Translations under genes and position numbers: made by a program | The notes under the pieces: generated by a model | Seen by the model: the letters and a program-made list of their open reading frames with translations, nothing else | Database searches by the model: none | What the model was told of the DNA's origin: nothing | Assembly (NCBI RefSeq): GCF_003867075.1 | Contig: NZ_CP032544.1 | Coordinates: 1,854,001-1,918,000, forward strand | Direction of reading: 5' to 3' | Source of the DNA: Tenacibaculum mesophilum | GTDB lineage: Bacteria > Bacteroidota > Bacteroidia > Flavobacteriales > Flavobacteriaceae | Length of the DNA: 64,000 nucleotides | Shown here: positions 7,998 to 16,564 of the stretch, piece after piece | How positions within the stretch are numbered: the stretch's first letter is position 1 | Layout of the letters: each line of letters begins with the position of its first letter

Positions 7998-8741
7998 ATG
8001 GATGAAATTAGAGCAATCCTTATTGATGATGAACAAAGTGCTAGAAATGTTTTATCTAACTTACTAGAGAGAGCATCTATCAATATTACTGTTCTCGATT
8101 CTTGTAATAACTTAGAGTCTGGTGTTCAAAAAATAAAAGAACTACAACCCAATGTGGTGTTTTTAGATGTACAGATGCCTAATTATGCGGGCTATGAAAT
8201 CGCAAGGTTTTTTGATGTTATATCATTTGAAATTATCTTTGTTACTGCATATGATCACTATGCTATTAAAGCTTTTGAGTTAAATGCTATTGATTATTTA
8301 GTAAAACCTATTGACAGAAATAAACTAGATATAGCTCTTAAAAAACTAGAGCATAAACTACATCAAGAAGCTTCGCTAGTTGACTATCAAGCACTTCTTA
8401 AAACTATAAAAGATAAAAACTATAAAAAAATTGTTATCCCTGAATTAGGGAATAGACATATTCTTAATTTAACAGACATTGTTGCTATTGAAGCTGACGG
8501 AGCTTATAGTAAAATACACGTTGTGAATAAAACAACTATTATCGCTAGTAAAAATTTAAAATTTTTCGAAAACACACTGTCTGAAGAGCCTTCTTTCTTC
8601 CGTTCTCATAGAGCGTGGATTGTTAATTTAACTTACATTGAGTTTTTAAACAAAACAACTTTAAACCTCACTCTAGATAATGGAGCTATTACTGCTAAAA
8701 TTTCTAGATCAAGAATAAGTAGCTTTGAAAGTAGTATTTAG
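7998..8741 (+). CDS. LytTR-family response regulator
   Basis: 247 residues. Residues 5-120 form a receiver domain with the acidic pair D10-D11, phospho-acceptor D57 in VVFLDVQMP, and Lys in the LVKPI motif near residue 105. Residues about 145-245 form a LytTR DNA-binding domain (IVAIEADGAYSKIHV; FFRSHRAWIVNL). The pair with the next gene is the classic LytS/LytR arrangement: the regulator's last 17 bases overlap the kinase start. It should bind DNA as a dimer after phosphorylation by the neighbour. Targets are not shown, but the secreted-protein operon at 11811 lies next downstream. Confidence 0.94.
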   Translation: MDEIRAILIDDEQSARNVLSNLLERASINITVLDSCNNLESGVQKIKELQPNVVFLDVQMPNYAGYEIARFFDVISFEIIFVTAYDHYAIKAFELNAIDYLVKPIDRNKLDIALKKLEHKLHQEASLVDYQALLKTIKDKNYKKIVIPELGNRHILNLTDIVAIEADGAYSKIHVVNKTTIIASKNLKFFENTLSEEPSFFRSHRAWIVNLTYIEFLNKTTLNLTLDNGAITAKISRSRISSFESSI

Positions 8742-11682
8742 TCATAAACCATCATTTCTTTTAATAAAGTATTTTCTTTTATTACTTATTCTTTGTACTT
8801 CAATAGCAACAAAAGCACAAGATCCTGTATTTATACAATTATCTGAAAAAAATAAACTTCCCGATAATGAATTCTATAACATTCATGAAGATCGTAAAGG
8901 TTTTATATGGCTATGTGCAAACAAAGGATTGTATAGATACGATGGTAAAACCTTTAAAAACTATAGTAATCCTTTACAACGTGGAGCTTCTGTATTTAAT
9001 ACTCAAGAAGATAACTTAGGACGAATTTGGTGCAATAATATTTCTGGTCAGTTTTTCTATACCCAAAACGATGAGCTACATTTATTTAAAGACTTAAGTG
9101 GTTATTTAAATGGTGAACTGGGTGATTTTGTAATACGAAATGATTTTTTATGGGTTTTTACTGTAAAAACGATCTACAAAATAGATTTAAAAACTAAACA
9201 AATAATACAACAACATACTACTAAAAAAGGTTTTGGAACTCCGTTTTCTTTTAACAATACGATTTATTCAGGAGCCATCGATTCTATTATTTCAATAAAC
9301 AAAGACAACAGTATAACTTCACTAATAGAAACCAATCTTCCTTATAAAGGAAAAAAAGGTAACGCTATAAGTTTGGGAAAGTCTATTATCTTTAAAACAA
9401 GCTCAACTTACATATACTCCCAAATAAGAAACAAAAAAAACAGCTTTTATAAATTAAACTTCTCTCAAAAAAAATTAGAATCTGTAAAAGGGCTAAAATC
9501 TCTTGAAAAAATAAAGCTCTATACTATTTTTGAGCATAACGATGAAACTTGGATAGCAACAAATCAAGGAGTATGGGTTTTTGCTTTCAAAAACGCTGCT
9601 TTTCAACTAAAAAAAAGATTTTTAACAGACAAACACATTACCAAAATCATTAGAGATAAAGACAATAATTATTGGCTTACTAGTTTAAATAATGGTGTTT
9701 ATATTATTCCAAATATTCATATAGAAACCTGTAATATTCCTCTAAAAGAGGAAAATATAAAAACATTAGACAAAATAAACGATAGTACCTTGGTTATGGG
9801 GAGTAACCGTGGAAATGTTATTTTTTATAATACCAACTCCCATACTTCTAAAACTATTAATTTACCTGTTAACGAAGGAAAATTATCTAAACTAAAATAC
9901 AACCCTAATCAGCAAAAAATTTACCTTAGTAAGGGGTTTAGAAGTTATATTTTAGATTATAAAAATTTAACCCTTGAAAAAACTAGATTTTTTGATGCTG
10001 CAAAAAGTTTTTCATTCTTAGCTCACAACGATTTACTATATACCAACCATAACAAAGTTGTTTTATTAAAAAATGCTAATTACAACGGTAAAGAAAAATT
10101 TATTTCAACAAATAAAAGAACTTACGATTCTTTTTATGACGAAATAAAACACCAAGTTTATGTTGCCTTTGTTGACGAATTAGCTGTATATGATAGCCTT
10201 TGGAACAAACAAATAATTGTAAACAATAAAAAACCCATCTATAGTAAATCGATAACCCAAACCGCTAATGGTATTATTTGGGTTGCCACATTTAAAAATG
10301 GCCTTTTGGGAATTAAAAATGGCAAAGTAATTCGACATTATACCACACGAAATGGCTTAACCTCAAATATTATTGAAAAAATTAAAGCTGACCAAAATAA
10401 TCTATGGATTGTAGGTGTAAACAGTATTCAAAAACTCGATATCCTCACCCACAAATTCAAAACACTTACCAAGCGAGACGGTATTAAATCATACAATATT
10501 TCTAGTATTGAAATAATTGGTAACAAAATCTATTTCTCATCTGACAAAGGGTTATTTTCCATTGATAAAAACAATGCTTTTAAAACATTACATCCTAAAG
10601 TATATTTTAGTGCTATAGAAATTAATGAAAAAGACACCCTAATTACTTCAAATTATACCTTAAGGTATAATCAAAACGCAATAAGAATAAATTTTAATGT
10701 TAATGGTTTTTTGTTTAACCAAAAAGGAACGTATAAATATCGTTTAAAAGGATATAACGATGCTTGGTTAACTACAGCTATTGGTGAAAACTCAATAAAA
10801 TACAATAGTTTACCCGCGGGTGAATACACCTTTCAAGTACACCCATTTTTAAATAGTACAAGTACTAACTATGAAATAAAAGAGCTACACTTTTTTATTA
10901 AAAAACCATTTTGGAAAACGTTATGGTTTATCTTATTAATTGTTTCTATTATTTTAGGAGCTACTATTTTATACTTTAAACAAGCAATGCTAAAAAAGGA
11001 AAAAGAGCGCATTGCCCAACTTGAAAAAATATCTTTAGAAAAAGAACTGATCGCTATTAATTTAACTGCTTTGCGTTCACAAATGAATCCGCATTTTATT
11101 TTTAATGCGTTAAACTCTATTCAAGATTTAGTTTTACAACAAGACACTGATGCTTCCTACGACTATATTGTATTATTTGCTAAACTTATACGAAGCACCT
11201 TAAACTATACAAATCAAGATTTTATTCCTATAGAAAAAGAGTTAGAATTTTTAAATGTATATCTCCAACTAGAAAAACTTCGTTTTGGTGATGACTTTAA
11301 CTACACCATTACCTACGATTCTCATGAAGAATTAGAAGTTCCTTCTTTATTAATTCAACCTTTTATTGAAAATGCTTTAGTACATGGTTTACTACATAAA
11401 GAAGGAGAAAAAAAACTAGACATCACCTTCAATCTATCAGAAAACACCTTACAATGTATTATTACTGATAACGGTATTGGAAGAAAGAAAAGTAAAGAAA
11501 TTAATCTCCGCCAAGGAAACCGTCATGAATCTTTTGCGTTGAACTCCATAAAAAAACGTTTAGAAATTTTTCAAAAACAATATGTTACTAAAATAGGTTT
11601 TGTTATTGAAGATATTTATAAAAACAACAATCCTAATGGCACAAGAGTAATTGTAACCATGCCTTTTAAGTATCTATTCTAA
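8725..11682 (+). CDS. LytS-type sensor histidine kinase with periplasmic beta-propeller
   Basis: 985 residues. A signal-peptide-like segment (residues 10-32) precedes a long periplasmic region with two-component-regulator propeller repeats (for example FYNIHEDRKGFIWLCANKGLYRYDG near 50-75), a Y_Y_Y-type beta domain (about 630-720, YKYRLKGYNDAW), one transmembrane helix (about 729-750) and a cytoplasmic His_kinase/HATPase module. The phospho-acceptor is the His of QMNPHFIFNALNSIQ near residue 790; the N-box (PFIENALVHGL) and G-box (DNGIGR) are present. The start is TTG at 8725, giving a 17-base overlap with the regulator. The sensed ligand is unknown. Confidence 0.92.
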   Translation: MKVVFSHKPSFLLIKYFLLLLILCTSIATKAQDPVFIQLSEKNKLPDNEFYNIHEDRKGFIWLCANKGLYRYDGKTFKNYSNPLQRGASVFNTQEDNLGRIWCNNISGQFFYTQNDELHLFKDLSGYLNGELGDFVIRNDFLWVFTVKTIYKIDLKTKQIIQQHTTKKGFGTPFSFNNTIYSGAIDSIISINKDNSITSLIETNLPYKGKKGNAISLGKSIIFKTSSTYIYSQIRNKKNSFYKLNFSQKKLESVKGLKSLEKIKLYTIFEHNDETWIATNQGVWVFAFKNAAFQLKKRFLTDKHITKIIRDKDNNYWLTSLNNGVYIIPNIHIETCNIPLKEENIKTLDKINDSTLVMGSNRGNVIFYNTNSHTSKTINLPVNEGKLSKLKYNPNQQKIYLSKGFRSYILDYKNLTLEKTRFFDAAKSFSFLAHNDLLYTNHNKVVLLKNANYNGKEKFISTNKRTYDSFYDEIKHQVYVAFVDELAVYDSLWNKQIIVNNKKPIYSKSITQTANGIIWVATFKNGLLGIKNGKVIRHYTTRNGLTSNIIEKIKADQNNLWIVGVNSIQKLDILTHKFKTLTKRDGIKSYNISSIEIIGNKIYFSSDKGLFSIDKNNAFKTLHPKVYFSAIEINEKDTLITSNYTLRYNQNAIRINFNVNGFLFNQKGTYKYRLKGYNDAWLTTAIGENSIKYNSLPAGEYTFQVHPFLNSTSTNYEIKELHFFIKKPFWKTLWFILLIVSIILGATILYFKQAMLKKEKERIAQLEKISLEKELIAINLTALRSQMNPHFIFNALNSIQDLVLQQDTDASYDYIVLFAKLIRSTLNYTNQDFIPIEKELEFLNVYLQLEKLRFGDDFNYTITYDSHEELEVPSLLIQPFIENALVHGLLHKEGEKKLDITFNLSENTLQCIITDNGIGRKKSKEINLRQGNRHESFALNSIKKRLEIFQKQYVTKIGFVIEDIYKNNNPNGTRVIVTMPFKYLF

Positions 11683-11810
11683 ATTAACATCGCTTTTTAC
11701 CTGCTTGTAAAAAACTATTCATAAACTCTTTTTGCTGTTCACAAAACATTTTCTTACAAAATAATCCTTTACAACTACTATTGCATATCTAATACTAAAA
11801 AATAGTAAAA

Positions 11811-12644
11811 ATGAAAAGTTTAAAAGAAAGATTATTTATTTTAATGATTGGACTACAATTAATATCATGTGGAAATAATGATGACAATGTAGTTGATACT
11901 CCTAAAAACAAAAGTATCACAAAAGCCTATTTCACAAAAACGTTTGCTAACTTCAAAGACACCTATTTCATTTATGATTTAGGAGATGTAATTAATAATT
12001 TTTGGGTTTCAGAAGTTTCGGTTGAAGGATATAATAGTGATTACAATTATGAAATAAAAATTAAAGGAGATGTATTAAAACAAGAATATACATTACCTCT
12101 TGAGTTTTCAAAAGTTGATGATGCTAATGCAAATATTAGTATCTTAAATTTTATAAAAGAACATTTTAAAGCTAAAACAGACATTTACAAAGCTTTTATT
12201 GTAGAAAAAGAAAGTAACACAGAATTAGAAATAAGCATACCTCCTACTTCACCTAACAGACCTTATATTATGGTTGATGGAGATGAAGATGATTTTTTAT
12301 ATCACTTCTTTTTCCTAAGCAATAGAACTTCAACCTCAACAGTATTAACCGAATTAGGTTTAAGTACCCGTCAGCAATTCGATTTTCACTTTGGATCATC
12401 TGCAGCTTCTGCTATTGCTAACAACTTAACCATAAGTATGGAAATATATGATTTAAGTTTAAATAAATTAGGAGAAGTTGCTACTACTCGTTTCTTATCA
12501 GGAAACACCTGGGCATACTCTTTTATTACTTCAAATTTTTCAACCTATATTCCAAGTACAGGGAATTACTTTTTAAGATTAAAAGGTTTTACAACAGGTG
12601 AATTAAGATACAGTCCTTATCAGAAAATCAATATAATAAAATAA
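11811..12644 (+). CDS. Predicted lipoprotein of unknown function
   Basis: 277 residues. Lipobox LISC with modified Cys20 is followed by GNNDDN, an acidic tail of the kind that sends Bacteroidetes lipoproteins to the cell surface. The rest is beta-rich with many Asp, Thr and Phe residues and no motif I recognise; the middle contains YIMVDGDEDDFLYHFFF, an acidic loop before aromatic residues. The next gene starts 3 bases after the stop, and a third follows by 1 base, so this opens a three-gene operon of secreted proteins. The histidine kinase just upstream could regulate it, but nothing in the sequence proves this. Confidence 0.75.
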   Translation: MKSLKERLFILMIGLQLISCGNNDDNVVDTPKNKSITKAYFTKTFANFKDTYFIYDLGDVINNFWVSEVSVEGYNSDYNYEIKIKGDVLKQEYTLPLEFSKVDDANANISILNFIKEHFKAKTDIYKAFIVEKESNTELEISIPPTSPNRPYIMVDGDEDDFLYHFFFLSNRTSTSTVLTELGLSTRQQFDFHFGSSAASAIANNLTISMEIYDLSLNKLGEVATTRFLSGNTWAYSFITSNFSTYIPSTGNYFLRLKGFTTGELRYSPYQKINIIK

Positions 12645-12647
12645 TAG

Positions 12648-13655
12648 ATGAAAAAAATATTCTTACTAAGTGTATTAACTTTGTTAACAATAACAATACA
12701 AGCACAACAAACTCTTTTTGAAGCACTAGAAAACAATGGAGATGGAGCTACCTACCAAGGTTTTGGTGGTTTAGTAGCTAAAGGCGATGGTACTTATAAT
12801 TTTAATACAGACTATCTGCCTGTTAAAATTGAATTAGAGCGCACCCCATCGGGCATTCCTGTTGGTTTTGAAGCTAGATTTATTAGTGAAAACAAACGAG
12901 CTTTTCGTGAAACCGAACTAAGTGATTATGGCACCATAGACAATTATGTGTATCCTATGAGTATAAAACACGGTTATACAAAAAAAGGTTATATGGTAAT
13001 TGATGATTTACTATTTGAATTAAGAAAAATATACGACGGAAGTGCCCCTAGTATGGAAAATGTAACTTCGGTTTATGTGCTTGTAAAAGACAGAAAAGCT
13101 ACAGCTAAAACTCCTAAAAAGAAAAAGGGAGGGTTCCTTTCTAGAATGAAAGCTAAAATTAAATCAGCCAGAAACTCATCAGTCCCTTCTTCACCTACTT
13201 ACAAATATCTTACATCTTTAAACCTCGATAAAAAGTTTAACGACTATGTAGTTGCTATGAAAAAAAAGCAAGCAATACCTTTAACAGCAAAAGACAAAGC
13301 TAAAATAGGCGCTATTAAAAAAGCAAAAAAAATGGATGCTGATGAAATAAAACGTTACAATGATTCTATCAGAGCCACTCCTGAATACAAAAAATTGAAA
13401 GAGCATCAAGCTCGTATGAAAGCTATGGATGAGGGAAATGCTTTAACAACCGTAACTTTTATAAACCGAACTGGTAAAGATATTTATGTTTTTAAAGCGG
13501 GTAGTAAAAACTCAACCACTATAAGAGCCAATAGCTCTTCTAAATTTAATTGTTCTTACAGTTATTCTTATAAATTTAATCCAAATAGTGGTGGTTCGGG
13601 TTTACAATTGTACAATGCTAATTCTGGCTGCGAAAGGTCAGTAATCGTAAAATAA
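12648..13655 (+). CDS. Secreted protein of unknown function with a lysine-rich hinge
   Basis: 335 residues with a Sec signal peptide (about 1-19, ending TIQAQ). The N-terminal part (20-150) is a mixed beta region with no motif I know. Residues about 153-185 are very basic (TPKKKKGG then SRMKAKIKSAR), followed by a charged helical stretch (200-262) and a C-terminal beta region (268-335) with VTFINRTGKDIYVFKAG and two Cys that could form a disulfide. The basic linker suggests contact with nucleic acid, lipid or a polyanion, but that is inference. It is the middle gene of a tight operon. Confidence 0.75.
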   Translation: MKKIFLLSVLTLLTITIQAQQTLFEALENNGDGATYQGFGGLVAKGDGTYNFNTDYLPVKIELERTPSGIPVGFEARFISENKRAFRETELSDYGTIDNYVYPMSIKHGYTKKGYMVIDDLLFELRKIYDGSAPSMENVTSVYVLVKDRKATAKTPKKKKGGFLSRMKAKIKSARNSSVPSSPTYKYLTSLNLDKKFNDYVVAMKKKQAIPLTAKDKAKIGAIKKAKKMDADEIKRYNDSIRATPEYKKLKEHQARMKAMDEGNALTTVTFINRTGKDIYVFKAGSKNSTTIRANSSSKFNCSYSYSYKFNPNSGGSGLQLYNANSGCERSVIVK

Positions 13656-13656
13656 C

Positions 13657-14112
13657 ATGAAATTTTTCAACTATATTCTCGTATTTATATTCCCCATTAC
13701 AGTCTATACTCAAAATGAAGTACCTACTAAAAATATTAATGGTCTTTATCATTTACTTGAAGGAGAAAGAACTGTTGGAAATAAGCAAACCAAAACTAAG
13801 TTTTTTCAATATAGCTTATTAGGTACTACAAAAACAGTAGCCGTAGCTGCTTGTAAAAAATGTATCCCTGCAATTTACAAATATCAAGAAGCAGAAAGTA
13901 AAGAGCTGAACAGGCCAGTTTTTTATAATAATATTGGTCTTTTTTTAATTTCATATGATAAAGAAAGTTTTGTTATGGTAATGGCAGCCAATAAGCAAGA
14001 TGCAGATTGGACTAACTTTGCATACAGTAATTTTTATAGTAAAAATTACACAAAAGTAAAAGCAATGTCTCAAAAAAAAATTAAAGAATTTATTGTACGA
14101 ATAGCAAATTAG
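13657..14112 (+). CDS. Small secreted protein of unknown function with CxxC
   Basis: 151 residues with an N-terminal signal peptide (about 1-18). The mature part contains ACKKCIP (a CxxC motif near residue 68) and a mixed alpha/beta pattern with many Lys. CxxC could bind metal or be redox-active, but there is no thioredoxin-like context. It starts 1 base after the preceding stop, and a strong hairpin follows 22 bases after its own stop, so it closes the operon that begins at 11811. No family is recognised. Confidence 0.72.
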   Translation: MKFFNYILVFIFPITVYTQNEVPTKNINGLYHLLEGERTVGNKQTKTKFFQYSLLGTTKTVAVAACKKCIPAIYKYQEAESKELNRPVFYNNIGLFLISYDKESFVMVMAANKQDADWTNFAYSNFYSKNYTKVKAMSQKKIKEFIVRIAN

Positions 14113-14134
14113 TAATCGTCTTTCATAAAACATG

Positions 14135-14164
14135 CCCCCTAAAAATCAATTGATTTTTAGGGGG
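14135..14164. terminator. Perfect 15-bp palindrome after the three-gene secreted operon
   Basis: CCCCCTAAAAATCAA is followed directly by its full complement, ending in TAGGGGG. The GC-rich base and AT-rich tip make a long hairpin on either strand. The following T-run is weak (TTCATGGTTTATCTTG), but position and strength support transcription termination. Confidence 0.7.
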
Positions 14165-14286
14165 TTCATGGTTTATCTTGAATTTACATTTTCAATTTAC
14201 AAACTCAATTTACTCTTCGTAAACTGTTTTTTTAAAATATCTACATATAAAAGTACTCTTGTACTATTAATTAAAAAAAGATCAAA

Positions 14287-16284
14287 ATGAAATTATTTAA
14301 AAAAGGGATATTACTAAGCTTTATTGCTATTCAGCTTATTTCTTGTAGTAAAGACGATGAACCACAAAATACACCTCCTGTAATTAAAGCACAAAGCTTC
14401 GCCGTAGCAGAAGATAAAGCAGCTAACACCAAAATAGGTATTATTACTGCTACCGATGTTAATAAAGACGACTTAACATTTAAAATTACTAAAAATGACA
14501 ACAACTTATTTGCTGTTAATGTTTCTGGAGAACTAAGCATTGCTGCTAACAAAAGTTTAGACTATGAAACCCAAACCAAACACGAAATTACGGTTGAAGT
14601 AAGTGATGGTAAAGACAAAGCTTCTGCCACTATGACCATCAATGTCACCGATGTAGTTGAAAATGAAGCCCCAAAAATTAACGATCAAAGTTTTGAGGTT
14701 TCAGAAGATGCGACTACAGGGGTTACCTTAGCAACTGTAATTGCCTCAGACCCTAATAATGACACAATCACTTTTACTCTTGATGACAATAGTCTTTTTA
14801 CATTCACCTCTACAAATGAAGGAAAGCTACAGTTGGCTACGGGAAAGTCTCTTGATTTTGAATCTAAGAACAAACATGAACTAAAGATAACTGTTAGTGA
14901 TGGAGTTTACACCAGTACAGCAACAATCACTATAAATATTACAGATGTAAATGAGGCTCCAGCTATTACCGACAGCTCCTTTGTTAATGACGTGGCAGAA
15001 AATATAAATGATGATGATATTATTGCTGAAATAGTTGCTGTTGATCCTGAAAATGATGTTATTAATTACAGTATTACCTCAGACCCTGATCAACTTTTTG
15101 AAATTGACAATCAGGGAAAAATCACGTTAAAAACAGGTAAATCATTAGATTACGAAACAAATACTTCTCATACCATTACCGTAAGAGTTACAGATGATAA
15201 AGCCTTATTTACCGAAGAAACATTTACAATAAAAGTAACCGATGTAGATGAAAACGGAAGCAGTGCCACTGTAAGTACTTTCTCAGGATCTACCAGTGGT
15301 AGCTCTGGCGATAGGGACGGTATTAATGCCCTTTTTAATTCACCAGGAGGTATTGCAGAACATGGAGGGTTGTATTATGTGGCAGATGAAATGAACCATA
15401 GGATTAGAAGAATAAACAGAAATACGCTAGAAGTAACAACCTTTGCTGGTTCTACCCAAGGCTTTGCAGACGGCAATGGTTCGGCTGCTATGTTCAATGC
15501 CCCCAGAGATATTATTGTTGATAGCCATGGAACGGTTTATGTAGCGGACACAGGGAACAATGTCATTAGAAAAATTACCCCAGCAGGAGAGGTAACTACA
15601 TTTGCAGGATCTGGCAATTTTGGCAATGTGGATGCCACAGGTACGGCTGCCTCTTTTTCCAATCCAAGTGGGCTGTGCTTTTCGGGCAGTGATATCTATG
15701 TGGCCGATTCTGGCAACCATACCATTAGAAGAATTACACCAAGCGCGGTCGTCACCACTTATGCAGGCAGCCCTGGCAATGCTGGTTATGTAAATGGCGA
15801 CCGAATAGCCGAGGCACGATTTAATAACCCTGTAGATATTACAGTAGATACTAGAGGAACATTCTATGTTAGTGATAATGGTAACCATGTAATCCGAACT
15901 ATTAATGGAGGTGTAACGGTACGTTTACATGCTGGTGATCCAAATAGCTTTGGGTTTCAAGACGGAGCTGTCAATACAGGAAAATTAAATAGCCCCCAGC
16001 AAATAACGATAGGTGGTTCTGGCATAACGGATTTGTATATTGCTGACAGAGGCAACCATGCTATCCGAAAAGTGACATCCGTCGTTACCAGCGGTGGTGG
16101 CGGGTTTGGAACCTCACGGTTAGAACTGGTTACCGTTGCCGGTGGTAATGGTCGTGGAAATACGGATGGAAGTGGGAATACTGCACAATTAAACTTTCCG
16201 TACGGAATTATAAGTGATTCAGATGCTCCCGCTACTTCTGTTATTATAACCAACTGGCACTCGCTGCGTAGGATAGAGGAGTAA
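14287..16284 (+). CDS. Surface lipoprotein with three cadherin-like repeats and an NHL beta-propeller
   Basis: 665 residues. Lipobox LISC (Cys20) followed by SKDDEP is a strong surface-export tail. Three cadherin-like repeats follow (about 31-122, 128-222, 227-325), each with the LDYET or LDFES and ITVxVSDG signatures and ending in ITDVxE, which bind calcium in the family. From about 330 to 660 come five or six NHL-type repeats, visible as FNxPxGI and VADxxNHxIR motifs, which fold into a propeller used for binding. The propeller half is clearly richer in GC (about 50 percent in 15661-15780 by my count) than the cadherin half (about 37 percent in 14521-14580), suggesting domain shuffling. Likely an adhesin or binding protein. 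Confidence 0.88.
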   Translation: MKLFKKGILLSFIAIQLISCSKDDEPQNTPPVIKAQSFAVAEDKAANTKIGIITATDVNKDDLTFKITKNDNNLFAVNVSGELSIAANKSLDYETQTKHEITVEVSDGKDKASATMTINVTDVVENEAPKINDQSFEVSEDATTGVTLATVIASDPNNDTITFTLDDNSLFTFTSTNEGKLQLATGKSLDFESKNKHELKITVSDGVYTSTATITINITDVNEAPAITDSSFVNDVAENINDDDIIAEIVAVDPENDVINYSITSDPDQLFEIDNQGKITLKTGKSLDYETNTSHTITVRVTDDKALFTEETFTIKVTDVDENGSSATVSTFSGSTSGSSGDRDGINALFNSPGGIAEHGGLYYVADEMNHRIRRINRNTLEVTTFAGSTQGFADGNGSAAMFNAPRDIIVDSHGTVYVADTGNNVIRKITPAGEVTTFAGSGNFGNVDATGTAASFSNPSGLCFSGSDIYVADSGNHTIRRITPSAVVTTYAGSPGNAGYVNGDRIAEARFNNPVDITVDTRGTFYVSDNGNHVIRTINGGVTVRLHAGDPNSFGFQDGAVNTGKLNSPQQITIGGSGITDLYIADRGNHAIRKVTSVVTSGGGGFGTSRLELVTVAGGNGRGNTDGSGNTAQLNFPYGIISDSDAPATSVIITNWHSLRRIEE

Positions 16285-16313
16285 AGATATATTTTGTAAA
16301 AGTTGTGTTCATT

Positions 16314-16342
16314 AAAACCGGGGTTATACAACCTTGGTTTTT
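16314..16342 (+). terminator. Hairpin after the cadherin/NHL gene
   Basis: AAAACC-GG-GGTT, loop ATAC, then AACC-TT-GGTTTTT: a stem of 12 pairs with two G-T wobbles ending in a T-run. Located 30 bases after the stop at 16284; a plausible intrinsic terminator. Confidence 0.6.
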
Positions 16343-16418
16343 CTAAAACATCTAAAATAGCGACCAGTTTTTAAAAGGGCTGTTAGAACAAAATTATCAA
16401 TATAAACCAAATAAGAAA

Positions 16419-16444
16419 ACATGCCCATATACTGATGGGCATGT
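16419..16444. repeat. 10-bp inverted repeat with 6-base loop
   Basis: ACATGCCCAT, loop ATACTG, ATGGGCATGT. A perfect stem in the gene-poor stretch 16285-16564, without a T-run of note. It could be a second terminator or a protein-binding site. The minus strand of 16460-16540 also reads a 26-codon ORF starting ATG; I do not call it a gene. Confidence 0.4.
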
Positions 16445-16564
16445 TATGTATATTATAGTCTAGTTTTGGCCAGTTCTAAGCATTTTCATAAAAAAGTATT
16501 GCCGAGGGTAGTATCCCTCAAAAGCAAAACAATAACTCATTAAGATTAGATATTGAAACAAAAG

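Noticed and set aside
7892..8083. 63-codon minus-strand ORF overlapping the LytTR regulator start as another part of the peptidase relic
   Set aside because: Its translation shows no M90 features and most of it is antisense to the receiver domain.
15427..15888. 153-codon ORF on the minus strand within the cadherin/NHL gene
   Set aside because: It lies antisense to a clear propeller-coding frame; its Cys/Ile-rich translation mirrors the NHL repeats and has no start context or family resemblance.
16460..16540. 26-codon minus-strand ORF (starting MSYCFAFEGYY) before the DUF4932 gene
   Set aside because: Very short, no promoter element, and the region has small inverted repeats, so it may be part of a dispersed element; not called as a gene.
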